The notes beneath the pieces were generated by a model. That model was not told where the DNA came from. It did not search any database and worked only from the letters and a program-made list of their open reading frames with translations. This document shows positions 49,887 through 59,787 of a stretch of 64,000 nucleotides of DNA, piece after piece. Location: positions 4,468,501-4,532,500 of the forward strand of contig NZ_CP104040.1 of the NCBI RefSeq assembly GCF_025152745.1. Reading direction: 5' to 3'. Within the stretch, counting starts at the first letter, position 1, and each line of letters opens with the position of its first letter. This stretch comes from Rhizobium sp. WSM4643. Its GTDB lineage: Bacteria; Pseudomonadota; Alphaproteobacteria; Rhizobiales; Rhizobiaceae. The position numbers and the translations under genes were made by a program.

Positions 49887-50372
49887 TCAGCGTCCCCCAT
49901 CAAAACCAAAGAGACCAAGCGACGTTGCATGGCCGTGCGGACTGTTCGGACGGCCCCTGTTCTGCCAGTCCGGTGCCGCTGCGTCGTCGCTACCCGCGAT
50001 GACAGCCCTGTCCGAGAAATAGATCTGCTCAGCAATGCCGATCGTATCGGCTGCAATGAGTTCGTCTTCATTCCAACCCTTGGCGGCAAGGTTGCGGACT
50101 CGGAAATTCTGGCCCTCGAGACCGACCAGAATATTCACGCCCAACAGGATTGCCGCTCCCGCCGCCCCGAGGCCCGGTTCGTCCATCAGCGCGCCACCGA
50201 TCCCCTGCAGCAGAAAGGCGACGGCCGCATGCAGCCAAAGCCGATGCGCCAGCAGCCAAGCCCATGGAAACAGGAAGCCGAACAGCGTGAAGCCGTCGCG
50301 GATGGTTCGGGTCTCATCGGCCGTGGCGCTCGTGCTGCCGGGCGGTGTCAGGAAGATATAGCTGGATGTCAT
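49887..50372 (-). CDS. DUF2628 membrane protein in the his cluster
   Basis: A 161-residue DUF2628 family protein. The ATG at 50372 ([12 protein letters not shown]) follows a GGGAG site; the open frame runs far upstream through the hisB region but is not coding there. Two hydrophobic regions are seen at about 31-60 and 68-85. A cytoplasmic acidic tail includes [12 protein letters not shown]. It sits between hisB and hisH with two bases to the latter. In many Rhizobiales this family occupies the same place, but its role is unknown. Confidence 0.85.
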   Translation of the reverse strand: MTSSYIFLTPPGSTSATADETRTIRDGFTLFGFLFPWAWLLAHRLWLHAAVAFLLQGIGGALMDEPGLGAAGAAILLGVNILVGLEGQNFRVRNLAAKGWNEDELIAADTIGIAEQIYFSDRAVIAGSDDAAAPDWQNRGRPNSPHGHATSLGLFGFDGGR

Positions 50373-50394
50373 TGTCGCCGCTCCCTTGAAGGGC

Positions 50395-51003
50395 TCAGAC
50401 GAGCGTGCCCTTGGTCGAGGGAACACGGCCTGCCTGTCTCGGATCGATCTCTGTTGCCGTGCGCAACGCGCGGGCAACGGCCTTGAAGCATGTCTCGGCA
50501 ATATGGTGATTGTTGGCGCCATAATGGTTGAGAATATGCAAGGTGATGCCGGCATTCTGGGCGAGCGCATGGAAGAATTCGCGAACGAGCTCGGTGTCGA
50601 AAGTGCCGATCTTCGGAGCGCTGAAGCCGACATTCCAGACGAGGAACGGACGGCCGGAAAGATCGACAGCAGCCTTGGTCATCGTCTCGTCCATGGCGAG
50701 ATCGATCGACGCGTAGCGGGTGATGCCGCGCCGGTCGCCGAGCGCCTTGGAGATCGCCTGGCCGATGGCGATGCCCGTATCTTCGACCGTATGGTGGTCG
50801 TCGATCTGCAGGTCGCCCTTGGCATCGATCTCCATATCGATGAGGGAATGTCGCGAAAGCTGGTCGAGCATATGGTCGAAGAAGCCGACACCCGTTGAAA
50901 TCGTCGATTTGCCGGTGCCGTCGAGGTTGACGGAAACGGAAATCGAGGTTTCGTTGGTCTTGCGGGAAACGCTGCCCGTGCGGCTTGCTGCGGTCTCGGC
51001 CAT
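50395..51003 (-). CDS. hisB: Imidazoleglycerol-phosphate dehydratase
   Basis: Dehydrates imidazole glycerol phosphate in histidine synthesis. It has 202 residues from the ATG at 51003. The manganese-binding motifs [10 protein letters not shown] near 68-77 and [11 protein letters not shown] near 162-172 are complete. It lacks the phosphatase domain of enterobacterial HisB. First gene of the leftward his run, divergent from hslV across 156 bases. Confidence 0.97.
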   Translation of the reverse strand: MAETAASRTGSVSRKTNETSISVSVNLDGTGKSTISTGVGFFDHMLDQLSRHSLIDMEIDAKGDLQIDDHHTVEDTGIAIGQAISKALGDRRGITRYASIDLAMDETMTKAAVDLSGRPFLVWNVGFSAPKIGTFDTELVREFFHALAQNAGITLHILNHYGANNHHIAETCFKAVARALRTATEIDPRQAGRVPSTKGTLV

Positions 51004-51088
51004 ATGGCCCTCCATCGGGAATAAGGCCGTTCCTTATCAGGCGCATCGGGAAATATCCAGAAGCCGGGCAAGAGAAAAGCCGGCCCAT

Positions 51089-51116
51089 TTGCAATCGGCG
51101 CCAGTCCACTTACATA
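51089..51116 (+). promoter_or_regulatory. Candidate hslV promoter
   Basis: TTGCAA (51089-51094) and TACATA (51111-51116) lie 16 bases apart in the hisB-hslV gap. The spacing fits a sigma-70 or sigma-32-like promoter, and hslVU genes are usually heat-induced. No data confirm use. Confidence 0.35.
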
Positions 51117-51159
51117 GGGCTCAACAGGGTCGGCATGCGGCCCGGCAGACAGGTGTTTT

Positions 51160-51687
51160 ATGACAACAATCATTACAGTTCGAAAAGGCGGCAAGGTGGT
51201 GATGGCGGGCGACGGCCAGGTGAGCCTCGGCCAGACCGTCATGAAGGGCAATGCCCGCAAGGTGCGCCGTATCGGCAAGGGCGAAGTCGTCGCCGGTTTC
51301 GCCGGCGCCACTGCCGATGCCTTTACCCTGCTCGAAAGGCTTGAAAAGAAGCTGGAGCAATATCCCGGTCAATTGATGCGTGCCGCCGTCGAGCTCGCCA
51401 AGGACTGGCGCACCGACAAATACCTGCGCAATCTCGAAGCCATGATGCTCGTCGCCGATAAGTCGATCACGCTGGCGATCACCGGCAATGGCGACGTTCT
51501 GGAGCCGGAGCATGGCACGACGGCGATCGGTTCCGGCGGCAATTTTGCCCTCGCGGCCGCCCTCGCACTCATGGATACCGACAAATCGGCCGAAGAGATT
51601 GCCCGCCGTGGTCTCGATATCGCCGCCGACATTTGCGTCTACACGAACCACAATGTCGTGGTGGAATCGCTGGATGCCGAAGGCTGA
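51160..51687 (+). CDS. hslV: HslV protease subunit
   Basis: Proteasome-like threonine peptidase that works with HslU on misfolded proteins. It has 175 residues. The catalytic Thr follows the initiator methionine in [11 protein letters not shown], as in other HslV. GDGQVSLG and [10 protein letters not shown] are conserved. It overlaps the acetyltransferase gene by 14 bases and heads a three-gene unit. Confidence 0.97.
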   Translation: MTTIITVRKGGKVVMAGDGQVSLGQTVMKGNARKVRRIGKGEVVAGFAGATADAFTLLERLEKKLEQYPGQLMRAAVELAKDWRTDKYLRNLEAMMLVADKSITLAITGNGDVLEPEHGTTAIGSGGNFALAAALALMDTDKSAEEIARRGLDIAADICVYTNHNVVVESLDAEG

Positions 51688-52186
51688 ACCTTATGCCTTC
51701 CGGCCGCTTGCCGCGACTGATCTGCCGCTCCTCGCCAAATGGCTGGAAAGCCGGCATGTCAGGCGCTGGTGGGGCGATCCGGCCAGGGCGCTGGCTTCGA
51801 TGGAAAAGCATATCGATGCGGCTTCCGTCTCGTGCTTCATCGTCACGCTGAATGGAAAGGACTTCGCTTTTATCCAGGCCGCCGATCTCGACGACGAGGA
51901 CGATGAAGCGCTCGCCGGTCAGCCGAAGGGCACCTACGGCATCGACCAGTTCATCGGCATCGAGGAATTCGCGGGCAAGGGTCACGGACCGGCCTTTATG
52001 ATAGTGTTCTGCGATATGCTCTTTGCAAAGGGCGCGCAGCGCATTCTCGTCGATCCGCATCCCGACAATGCATTCGCAATCAGAGCCTATACCAAGGCGG
52101 GCTTTCAAGGACTTGGCGAAACAACGACGAATTACGGCCGGGCGCTGTTGATGGCCCTGGACCGCCAGGAGAATGATACGCAATGA
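51674..52186 (+). CDS. GNAT acetyltransferase between hslV and hslU
   Basis: A 170-residue GCN5-type acetyltransferase of the AAC(6')-like subfamily. It begins at the ATG at 51674 inside hslV; the longer upstream open frame is an overlapping shadow. The motif [13 protein letters not shown] near 24-36 is typical, and [14 protein letters not shown] holds the acetyl-CoA loop at about 92-105. The C-terminal [21 protein letters not shown] is the second GNAT signature. It overlaps hslU by four bases (ATGA). Aminoglycoside resistance cannot be claimed from sequence; a small-molecule or protein substrate is unknown. Confidence 0.88.
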   Translation: MPKAEPYAFRPLAATDLPLLAKWLESRHVRRWWGDPARALASMEKHIDAASVSCFIVTLNGKDFAFIQAADLDDEDDEALAGQPKGTYGIDQFIGIEEFAGKGHGPAFMIVFCDMLFAKGAQRILVDPHPDNAFAIRAYTKAGFQGLGETTTNYGRALLMALDRQENDTQ

Positions 52187-53490
52187 CCACTTTTTCCCCC
52201 CGCGAGATCGTTTCCGAGCTCGATCGCTACATCATCGGCCAGCATGACGCCAAGCGCGCCGTTGCGATTGCGCTGCGCAATCGCTGGCGCCGCCAGCAGC
52301 TGGACCCCAGCCTGCGCGACGAAGTCATGCCGAAGAACATCCTGATGATCGGCCCGACCGGTGTCGGCAAGACCGAGATCTCTCGCCGCTTGGCAAAACT
52401 CGCCGGCGCACCCTTCATCAAGGTGGAAGCCACCAAATTCACAGAAGTCGGCTACGTCGGCCGCGATGTCGAGCAGATCATCCGCGATCTGGTCGAGGTC
52501 GGCATCGGCCTGGTTCGCGAGAAGAAGCGGGCCGAAGTGCAGGCCAAGGCGCATGTGAGCGCCGAGGAGCGTGTTCTCGATGCGCTGGTCGGCACGACCG
52601 CGTCGCCCGCCACGCGTGAAAACTTCCGCAAGAAGCTCCGGGACGGCGAACTTGACGACAAGGAAATCGATATCGAGGTAGCCGATGCCGGTTCCGGCAT
52701 GGGCGGCTTCGAAATTCCCGGCATGCCTGGCGCCAATATCGGCGTGCTGAACCTCTCGGAAATGTTCGGCAAGGCGATGGGCGGCCGCACCAAGAAGGTC
52801 CGCACCACCGTCAAGGCCTCGTATAGTGACCTGATCCGCGACGAATCCGACAAGCTGATCGACAACGAAGTGATTCAGCGCGAGGCCGTTCGCTCCACCG
52901 AGAACGACGGTATCGTCTTCCTCGACGAAATCGACAAGATCGCCGCCCGCGACGGTGGCATGGGCGCCGGCGTTTCGCGCGAAGGCGTCCAGCGCGACCT
53001 GTTGCCGCTCGTCGAAGGCACGACGGTTTCGACCAAGTACGGTCCTGTCAAGACGGACCATATCCTGTTCATCGCTTCCGGCGCCTTTCATGTCTCCAAG
53101 CCCTCGGATCTTCTGCCGGAACTGCAGGGCCGCCTGCCGATCCGCGTCGAATTGCGTCCGCTGAACAAGGATGATTTCCGCCGGATCCTGACCGAGACGG
53201 AAGCAAGCCTCATCCGCCAGTACCGCGCACTGATGGAAACCGAGAGCCTGAGCCTCGAATTCACCGACGACGCAATCGACGCGCTTGCCGATGTCGCCGT
53301 GCATCTGAACTCCTCGGTCGAAAATATCGGCGCACGCCGTCTGCAGACGGTGATGGAGCGGGTGCTGGACGATATTTCCTACAACGCGCCGGATCGGGGC
53401 GGGACGGCCGTGACGATCGACGCCGCCTATGTGCGCGAACATGTCGGCGATCTCGCACAGAATACCGATCTCTCGCGCTTCATTCTGTGA
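52183..53490 (+). CDS. hslU: HslU ATPase subunit
   Basis: AAA+ unfoldase that feeds HslV. It has 435 residues. Walker A GPTGVGKT is near 57-64, and Walker B is in [10 protein letters not shown]. The I-domain insertion (about 110-230) is present. The C-terminal [13 protein letters not shown] and the end SRFIL are the parts that activate HslV. It is coupled to the acetyltransferase stop. Confidence 0.98.
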   Translation: MTTFSPREIVSELDRYIIGQHDAKRAVAIALRNRWRRQQLDPSLRDEVMPKNILMIGPTGVGKTEISRRLAKLAGAPFIKVEATKFTEVGYVGRDVEQIIRDLVEVGIGLVREKKRAEVQAKAHVSAEERVLDALVGTTASPATRENFRKKLRDGELDDKEIDIEVADAGSGMGGFEIPGMPGANIGVLNLSEMFGKAMGGRTKKVRTTVKASYSDLIRDESDKLIDNEVIQREAVRSTENDGIVFLDEIDKIAARDGGMGAGVSREGVQRDLLPLVEGTTVSTKYGPVKTDHILFIASGAFHVSKPSDLLPELQGRLPIRVELRPLNKDDFRRILTETEASLIRQYRALMETESLSLEFTDDAIDALADVAVHLNSSVENIGARRLQTVMERVLDDISYNAPDRGGTAVTIDAAYVREHVGDLAQNTDLSRFIL

Positions 53491-53504
53491 TATCGGCGCA
53501 CCGC

Positions 53505-53526
53505 TTCATGCCTTTCCCGGCATGAA
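53505..53526 (+). terminator. Hairpin after hslU without T-run
   Basis: TTCATGCC (53505-53512) pairs with GGCATGAA (53519-53526) around TTTCCC, 14 bases after the hslU stop. The absence of a T-run makes it a doubtful intrinsic terminator. The rest of the 187-base gap shows no gene. Confidence 0.4.
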
Positions 53527-53677
53527 TGACGGATTGTGACGAACGCGACTCTCGACAGCGCGCCTTTTACTTTCTAGTGAAGGCCCGTTTGTTTTCCGCT
53601 CCGGCTTTATTCGGCCAAGATTCTGGTCCAGGCAGCCGCATCGCAAACAAGACGATGAACGGACGGGATAACGGATC

Positions 53678-54625
53678 GTGCGACGCCTTTTGACAAGCCT
53701 TATGATTGCCGTTGCCCTGGTGAATTCGGCGCCTGCCTTCGCAATGCAAACGGTGCCGGCTGGAAATCGTCACGCCGAGCAGCCCGATATTCCGGGCGCT
53801 TCCATCAGGCGCACCAAGGGTACCAAGAGCAGCTTCGATCTGAAATACGAAAAAGTTCATGAGCTTCTGGCGACCGACCGCGAGCTGATGGGCAAGATCC
53901 GCAAGGTCTCCAGCGCTTACGGCATCAATCCCATCCATGTCGTCGGCGCGATCGTCGGCGAACACACCTATAATGTCGACGCCTACGACCGGTTGCAGGC
54001 CTACTATGTCAAAGCCGCCTCCTATGCCGGAGAAAGCTTCCGCTTCGCCTATGACGGCGAAAGCGTCGACGAATTCGTGGCGCGGCCGCAATTTTCCGAA
54101 TGCAAGGGCAAGAGCGATTCCTACACGCTTTGGTCCTGCCGCGAAGATGTCTGGGAAAGCGATTTCCGCGGCAAGACGGTTGATGGCACAAGCTTCCCCA
54201 ACAACCGTTTCAGCGCGGTCTTCTTCCAGCCCTTCTATGCCGGTCAGACCTTCGGCCTCGGCCAGGTCAATCCGCTGACGGCGCTGATGCTCTCCGATCT
54301 CGTGACCCGCGTGTCCGGTTATCCAAAGCTGAACGAAAAGAATGCCGGCGCCGTCTACAGGGCCATCATGGATCCCGATATCTCGCTCGCCTTCGTCGCG
54401 GCCTCGATCCGCAGATCGATCGACGATTACAAGGAGATCGCCGGCATGGATATCTCGGGCAATCCCGGCCTGACGGCGACGCTTTATAATGTCGGCAATT
54501 CGCGCCAGCGCGCCGCAGCCCTTGCTGCGAAGAACCGCGGCGGCGGCGCGACCGTCTGGCCCGAGGAGAATTATTACGGCTGGCTGATCAACGACAAGCT
54601 GGACGAACTCAAGGGCCTGCTCTAG
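53678..54625 (+). CDS. DUF1402 secreted protein with transglycosylase-like motifs
   Basis: A 315-residue protein of the DUF1402 family. It starts with GTG at 53678 and a signal peptide (about 1-22, LLTSLMIAVALVNSAPAFA). Motifs resemble the lytic transglycosylase (SLT) fold: a glutamate in AIVGEHTYN (Glu95), FGLGQVNPL at 192-200, and ATLYNVGN at 267-274. Those three correspond in order to the catalytic Glu, GLMQ and YN-G motifs of SLT enzymes. A peptidoglycan role is therefore inferred, not shown. It lies before a P450 gene, 47 bases apart. Confidence 0.75.
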   Translation: MRRLLTSLMIAVALVNSAPAFAMQTVPAGNRHAEQPDIPGASIRRTKGTKSSFDLKYEKVHELLATDRELMGKIRKVSSAYGINPIHVVGAIVGEHTYNVDAYDRLQAYYVKAASYAGESFRFAYDGESVDEFVARPQFSECKGKSDSYTLWSCREDVWESDFRGKTVDGTSFPNNRFSAVFFQPFYAGQTFGLGQVNPLTALMLSDLVTRVSGYPKLNEKNAGAVYRAIMDPDISLAFVAASIRRSIDDYKEIAGMDISGNPGLTATLYNVGNSRQRAAALAAKNRGGGATVWPEENYYGWLINDKLDELKGLL

Positions 54626-54672
54626 CTTCAAGCTTGCCGGGAAGCTTAGATCTTCCCTGAAAGGCTTTGACG

Positions 54673-56082
54673 ATGGACATGCGTCCGGACCCCTTCGTTC
54701 CGCCAGCACCGCTGCCGCGTACTGTGCCGCCGAGCCGGCTGGAAATCATCCGCATCATCCTGCGCAATCCGCTCGAACTCTGGGGCGAACCGTCCTACAC
54801 GCTGCCCTGGATCAAGACGAGTTTCTTCGGCCAACACACGCTGATCGTCAACGATCCTGGGCTGATCAAGCACGTGCTGGTCGACAACGCCAGCAACTAC
54901 CGCATGTCCGACATTCGTCAGTTGGTGCTGCGGCCGATCCTGCGTGATGGTCTGCTGACGGCGGAGGGCCAGGTCTGGAAACGGTCGCGAAAAGCGATCG
55001 CCCCCGTCTTCACGCCGCGCCACGCGAAAGGTTTTGCCGGCCAGATGCTGCGGCAGTCGGAGGACTATGCTCGCAAATACCAAGACGTCCATGCGGCTGG
55101 CCAAGTTTTCGATATCGCCACCGACATGACCGATCTGACCTTTGCGATTCTTGCCGAAACACTCTTCTCCGGCGAAATCGTCTCCTCGAGCGGCCATTTC
55201 GCCGAAGACGTCAATCAACTTCTCCACCGCATGGGCCGCATCGACCCGATGGACCTGCTGCGCGCCCCTTCCTGGGTTCCACGCGTGACACGCATCGGCG
55301 GTCAGAAGGTGCTGGAGAAATTCAGAGCGATCGTCCGCGATACCATGGATATGCGGCTTGCGAAGATGAGGGCCGATCGAGCCGCACCGGAAGATTTTCT
55401 GACGCTGCTTTTGGAGCAGGCCGGTCCCGACGGCCTGACCAAGGAGGAGATTGAGGACAATATTCTGACCTTCATCGGCGCCGGGCATGAAACGACCGCG
55501 CGTGCGCTTGCCTGGACGCTCTATTGTGTCGCCAACAGTCCGCATATCCGCGAAGCGATGGAGACGGAGATTGACGCTGTTCAGGGAACCGGCGCCGAGC
55601 CTGTGGAATGGCTGGATCTGCTGCCGGTCACGCGGGCGGCGTTTGAGGAAGCGCTGAGACTCTACCCGCCCGCGCCCTCGATCAATCGCGCCGCGATCGC
55701 CGATGATGTCTGGACGAATGCCAAGGGCGAGAAGGTCGAGATACCGGCCGATATCACCGTGCTCATCATGCCCTGGACACTGCATCGCCATGAACTCTAT
55801 TGGGAAAAACCGCGCGCCTATATGCCGGAACGCTTCCTGCCCGAAAATCGCGGCAGCATCGGCCGCTTCCAGTTTCTGCCGTTCGGTGCTGGCCCGCGTG
55901 TCTGCATCGGCGCAACCTTCGCGCTGCAGGAGGCGGTGATTGCGCTTGCAGTCATGATGCATCGCTTCCGCTTCGATCAGACGGAATCGACCAATCCCTG
56001 GCCGGTGCAGAAACTGACGACGCAGCCGCAGAACGGGCTGCCGATGCGCGTGACGCCGCGCATAATTTCCACGAGGGCATAA
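54673..56082 (+). CDS. Cytochrome P450
   Basis: Haem-thiolate monooxygenase, 469 residues from the ATG at 54673. The I-helix GAGHETTA is near 270, the ExxR pair is EALRLY near 325, and the haem-binding FGAGPRVCIG has its cysteine at 411. There is no membrane anchor, so it is a soluble class I type needing a ferredoxin partner, which is not in the window. The overall sequence is of the fatty-acid-hydroxylase-like (CYP4/CYP102-like) branch by eye. Substrate unknown. Confidence 0.92.
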   Translation: MDMRPDPFVPPAPLPRTVPPSRLEIIRIILRNPLELWGEPSYTLPWIKTSFFGQHTLIVNDPGLIKHVLVDNASNYRMSDIRQLVLRPILRDGLLTAEGQVWKRSRKAIAPVFTPRHAKGFAGQMLRQSEDYARKYQDVHAAGQVFDIATDMTDLTFAILAETLFSGEIVSSSGHFAEDVNQLLHRMGRIDPMDLLRAPSWVPRVTRIGGQKVLEKFRAIVRDTMDMRLAKMRADRAAPEDFLTLLLEQAGPDGLTKEEIEDNILTFIGAGHETTARALAWTLYCVANSPHIREAMETEIDAVQGTGAEPVEWLDLLPVTRAAFEEALRLYPPAPSINRAAIADDVWTNAKGEKVEIPADITVLIMPWTLHRHELYWEKPRAYMPERFLPENRGSIGRFQFLPFGAGPRVCIGATFALQEAVIALAVMMHRFRFDQTESTNPWPVQKLTTQPQNGLPMRVTPRIISTRA

Positions 56083-56167
56083 ATCTTTCGAATTATTGCA
56101 GAATTGACTGTGAATGAAAGCCGGGCAAAGTGGCAGCATTCAAAGTCGTTGCCAGGGAGAATGCCGC

Positions 56168-58339
56168 ATGAGTCGCGTTGATAAGAACGGTCTTGCCATC
56201 GAAACCGTCCTTCATGATTTCCTCGTCGAGGAGGTGCTGCCGGGTCTGGCGGTCGATGCGGACAGGTTCTTTGCCGATTTTTCGGCTGTAGTCCACGATC
56301 TCGCCCCTAAGAATCGTGCGTTGCTGGCAATACGCGACGAGCTGCAGGTAAAGATCGACGACTGGTATCGTCGGCATGGCGCCCCGGTGGATATGGATGA
56401 CTACCAGTCCTTTCTCCGCGAAATCGGTTATCTCCTGCCTGAGGGATCCGACTTCCAGGTTTCGACCGACAATGTCGACCCGGAGATCGCCTCAATCGCC
56501 GGCCCGCAGCTCGTCGTTCCCGTCATGAACGCCCGTTACGCCTTGAACGCCGCCAATGCTCGCTGGGGCTCGCTCTATGATGCGCTCTACGGTACGGACG
56601 CGATTCCCGAGAGCGACGGCGCCGAGAAAGGTAAGGGCTACAATCCGAAGCGCGGCGAGAAGGTCATCGCCTGGGTCCGCGATTTCCTCGATACCTCGGC
56701 GCCGCTGCAGGACTGCCGCTGGAAGGACGTCGGAAGCTTTGCCGTCAAGGATGGAGCGCTGGTCGTCAGATCGATCGACGGCGAGCAGGCCATGCTGACG
56801 GACGGCAGCCATTTTGCCGGCTACCGCGGAGATCCGACCGCGCCAACGCATATTCTCCTGAAGAACAACGGCATTCACATCGAAATCGTCATCGATGCAG
56901 CGACGAGGATCGGGAAAGCCGATCCAGCTCATATTTCCGATGTCTGGCTGGAATCGGCAATCACGACAATCATGGACTGCGAGGATTCGATTGCCGCTGT
57001 CGATGCCGAAGACAAGGTCGTCGTCTATCGCAACTGGCTCGGCCTGATGAAAGGCGATCTGCAGGAAAAAGTGGCAAAGGGCGGAGCGAGCTTCATCCGC
57101 ACGCTCAATCCGGATCTGCAATATGTTGGGCCGGACGGCACCTCTTTCGAGGTGCGTCGCCGCTCGCTGATGCTGGTGCGCAATGTCGGCCACCTCATGA
57201 CCAATCCGGCGGTCCTCGACCGCGACGGCAACGACGTGCCTGAAGGCATCATGGATGCTGTGATCACCGGCTTGATCGCGCTTTACGATATCGGCCCATC
57301 CGGGCGGCGGAAGAATTCCCGCACCGGCTCCATGTATGTGGTCAAGCCGAAGATGCACGGCCCCGAGGAAGTCGCCTTCGCCGTCGAAATATTCTCGCGG
57401 GTTGAAGATGCGCTCGGCCTGCCGCGCAATGCCATCAAGATGGGCATCATGGATGAGGAGCGCCGCACGACTGTCAACCTCAAGGAATGTATCCGCGCTG
57501 CCCGCGAGCGCGTCGTCTTCATCAATACCGGCTTCCTTGATCGCACCGGCGACGAGATCCACACCTCGATGGAAGCCGGCCCGATGATTCGCAAGGGCGA
57601 CATGCGCCAGGCGGCGTGGATTTCCGCCTATGAGAACTGGAATGTCGACATCGGCCTCGAATGCGGCCTTTCGGGCCACGCCCAGATCGGCAAAGGCATG
57701 TGGGCGATGCCGGATCTGATGGCGGCGATGCTCGAACAGAAGATCGCCCATCCGAAAGCCGGCGCCAACACCGCCTGGGTGCCGTCGCCGACGGCGGCAA
57801 CCCTGCACGCCACCCATTACCACCGGGTCAATGTCGCCCGTGTCCAACAGGGTCTGAAGGACCGCGCCCGCGCCAAGCTGTCCGACATTCTCTCCGTACC
57901 GGTCGCGGTGCGGCCGAACTGGACACCGGAGGAAATCCAGCGCGAACTCGACAACAATGCCCAAGGCATCCTTGGTTATGTTGTGCGCTGGGTCGATCAG
58001 GGCGTCGGTTGCTCGAAGGTGCCCGACATCAACAATGTCGGGCTGATGGAAGATCGCGCGACGCTGCGCATTTCGGCCCAGCATATGGCGAACTGGCTGC
58101 ACCACAAGGTTGTCAGCGAAGCTCAGATTGTCGAGACGATGAAGCGCATGGCTGCCGTCGTCGATCGGCAGAATGCGTCGGATCCCGCCTATCAGCCGAT
58201 GGCCGGCAATTTCGATGATTCGATCGCCTTCCAGGCCGCCCTCGATCTCGTCTTGAAGGGTAGGGAACAGCCGAACGGTTATACCGAGCCGGTACTTCAC
58301 CGCCGTCGCCTCGAACTCAAGGCGAAGCAGGCGGCGTGA
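56168..58339 (+). CDS. glcB: Malate synthase G
   Basis: Condenses glyoxylate and acetyl-CoA to malate, needed for growth on acetate and fatty acids. It has 723 residues from the ATG at 56168. The family-typical [16 protein letters not shown] segment (catalytic and metal-binding residues), [13 protein letters not shown] and the C-terminal [13 protein letters not shown] are present. It is monomeric G type, about 200 residues longer than the A type. Isocitrate lyase is not in the window. A terminator follows. Confidence 0.97.
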   Translation: MSRVDKNGLAIETVLHDFLVEEVLPGLAVDADRFFADFSAVVHDLAPKNRALLAIRDELQVKIDDWYRRHGAPVDMDDYQSFLREIGYLLPEGSDFQVSTDNVDPEIASIAGPQLVVPVMNARYALNAANARWGSLYDALYGTDAIPESDGAEKGKGYNPKRGEKVIAWVRDFLDTSAPLQDCRWKDVGSFAVKDGALVVRSIDGEQAMLTDGSHFAGYRGDPTAPTHILLKNNGIHIEIVIDAATRIGKADPAHISDVWLESAITTIMDCEDSIAAVDAEDKVVVYRNWLGLMKGDLQEKVAKGGASFIRTLNPDLQYVGPDGTSFEVRRRSLMLVRNVGHLMTNPAVLDRDGNDVPEGIMDAVITGLIALYDIGPSGRRKNSRTGSMYVVKPKMHGPEEVAFAVEIFSRVEDALGLPRNAIKMGIMDEERRTTVNLKECIRAARERVVFINTGFLDRTGDEIHTSMEAGPMIRKGDMRQAAWISAYENWNVDIGLECGLSGHAQIGKGMWAMPDLMAAMLEQKIAHPKAGANTAWVPSPTAATLHATHYHRVNVARVQQGLKDRARAKLSDILSVPVAVRPNWTPEEIQRELDNNAQGILGYVVRWVDQGVGCSKVPDINNVGLMEDRATLRISAQHMANWLHHKVVSEAQIVETMKRMAAVVDRQNASDPAYQPMAGNFDDSIAFQAALDLVLKGREQPNGYTEPVLHRRRLELKAKQAA

Positions 58340-58358
58340 CGGCTTGACGGAGAATGCG

Positions 58359-58394
58359 AAAAGGCCGCCGGAACGACAGTCCTGGCGGCCTTTT
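58359..58394. terminator. Bidirectional terminator between glcB and the L,D-transpeptidase
   Basis: AAAAGGCCGCC (58359-58369) pairs with GGCGGCCTTTT (58384-58394), with an extra GGA/TCC pair inside. The T-run on the right serves glcB and the A-run on the left serves the leftward transpeptidase gene. Confidence 0.88.
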
Positions 58395-58417
58395 TTATAC
58401 CGAATTCGATAATTAGC

Positions 58418-59101
58418 TTACTGAATGACGACGACCTTGGACGTGCCCTTGCCGGGACGGACGCGGCTGTAGAGATCGATGACATCCTGGTTCATCAGGC
58501 GAATGCAGCCCGAGGAAGCGGCGGTGCCGATCGAGGCCCACTCCGGCGTGCCGTGCAGGCGGAAGAGCGTGTCCTTGCCGTCCTCGTTGAAGAGATACAT
58601 GGCGCGTGCGCCGAGAGGATTGGTGAGGCCCGGGCCCATGCCGTCTTCGACGTACTTGGCGAGATCGGGCCGGCGGACGGCCATTTCCTTTGGCGGGTGC
58701 CAGTTCGGCCATTCCTGCTTCCAGGCGACGTAGGCGGTGCCGGCCCATGCGAAGCCCTGCTTGCCGACGCCGATGCCGTAGCGCATCGCCTTGCCGTTGG
58801 CCAGGATGTAATAGAGGAAGCGCTCGCGCGTGTTGACGATGATCGTACCGGGGCGCTCGGTGGTCTGGTAGCTGACGACCTGGCGGCGGAACTGCGGCTT
58901 GACCCTGTCGATCGGGATCGCCGGCAGGGAGTACCCGGCATCCTTCGTCACGCCGTAGGCGTCGTTGAAGATCTGTGCTGTCTGTACCGTCGGGCCTGCG
59001 CCCTTGTCGTCGGCGGATGCGCTGTCTGATGTCGTGGAGCAACCGGCCAGGGCGAGCGTCGCCAGCAGGCCAAATACAGGGAATGCATTGCAGATGCGCA
59101 T
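58418..59101 (-). CDS. L,D-transpeptidase lipoprotein (YkuD family)
   Basis: Cross-links peptidoglycan or attaches proteins to it in the periplasm. It has 227 residues from the ATG at 59101. A type II signal peptide ends with the lipobox LAGC (Cys21). The YkuD domain has catalytic Cys199 in SSGCIRL, with HGTPE upstream supplying the histidine. An open extension to 59149 is unlikely. It is divergent from mmcB across 180 bases containing only a short ATGGTC/GACCAT hairpin at 59134-59149. Rhizobiales rely heavily on L,D-crosslinks, so this is plausible in polar growth. Confidence 0.92.
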   Translation of the reverse strand: MRICNAFPVFGLLATLALAGCSTTSDSASADDKGAGPTVQTAQIFNDAYGVTKDAGYSLPAIPIDRVKPQFRRQVVSYQTTERPGTIIVNTRERFLYYILANGKAMRYGIGVGKQGFAWAGTAYVAWKQEWPNWHPPKEMAVRRPDLAKYVEDGMGPGLTNPLGARAMYLFNEDGKDTLFRLHGTPEWASIGTAASSGCIRLMNQDVIDLYSRVRPGKGTSKVVVIQ

Positions 59102-59281
59102 GGAGGACTCTTGAAGTTTTGGGGCAAGGGAGAATGGTCTTTCGACCATCGTTGATTATGGTTTATTTTCGATTAACTTGCGCTTTGCAAGGCTGCTGCA
59201 GCGCGACAAATCCGTCTGCCGCGCAAATTAGAAGCGCATGGTTTTTTTGCAACAACGCGCCAGCCCCTCTGATGGTTATCC

Positions 59282-59776
59282 ATGACGATTTTGAGCGTTT
59301 ACAATAACAATCCGTTAATCGATGGCCGGCAATCGGACAGGGCCATGATGGTGCGGCGCGGAACGCAGATATTGCTGCATGAAATGCGTCACGCCGTGCT
59401 GCCCGAACTGCCGCTGGCCAGCGGCCGCCGCGCCGATCTGATCACGCTTTCGGAAAAGGGCGAGGTCTGGATCATCGAAATCAAGACGTCGATCGAGGAT
59501 TTCAGGGTGGATCGCAAATGGCCGGAATACAGGCTGCATTGCGACCGCCTGTTCTTTGCGACTCACCAGGATGTGCCGCTGGAGATCTTTCCCGAGGAAT
59601 GCGGGCTGTTCCTGTCGGATGGTTATGGCGCCCATATGATTCGCGAGGCGCCGGAGCACCGCATGGCGCCCGCCACGCGCAAGTCGGTCACGCTTAATTT
59701 CTCGCGCGCCGCCGCACAAAGGCTGCTGATGGCCGAATGGGCGAACGGAAAACCGTTCAACGTGGATGATGTCTGA
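59282..59776 (+). CDS. mmcB: MmcB-family DNA repair nuclease
   Basis: A 164-residue protein of the MmcB family (DUF-type PD-(D/E)XK fold), described in Caulobacter as DNA-damage induced. The nuclease motif is in RRADLITLSEKGEVWIIEIK (Asp52 and the EIK triad near 66-68). The function at the enzyme level is not proven. I looked for an alphaproteobacterial LexA box (GTTC-N7-GTTC) in the 180 bases upstream and saw none. It converges on actR with an 11-base gap. Confidence 0.85.
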   Translation: MTILSVYNNNPLIDGRQSDRAMMVRRGTQILLHEMRHAVLPELPLASGRRADLITLSEKGEVWIIEIKTSIEDFRVDRKWPEYRLHCDRLFFATHQDVPLEIFPEECGLFLSDGYGAHMIREAPEHRMAPATRKSVTLNFSRAAAQRLLMAEWANGKPFNVDDV

Positions 59777-59787
59777 TGCCGCGCTGC

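Noticed and set aside
51674..52186. Aminoglycoside 6'-acetyltransferase resistance gene
   Set aside because: Similarity to AAC(6') is at fold and motif level only; the genomic setting in hslVU argues for a housekeeping role.
56492..58300. A 602-codon open frame antisense to glcB
   Set aside because: Malate synthase G on the other strand is full length with all motifs; the antisense frame shows no domain.
59150..59281. LexA (SOS) box upstream of mmcB
   Set aside because: MmcB is DNA-damage induced in Caulobacter, but no GTTC-N7-GTTC pair occurs here.
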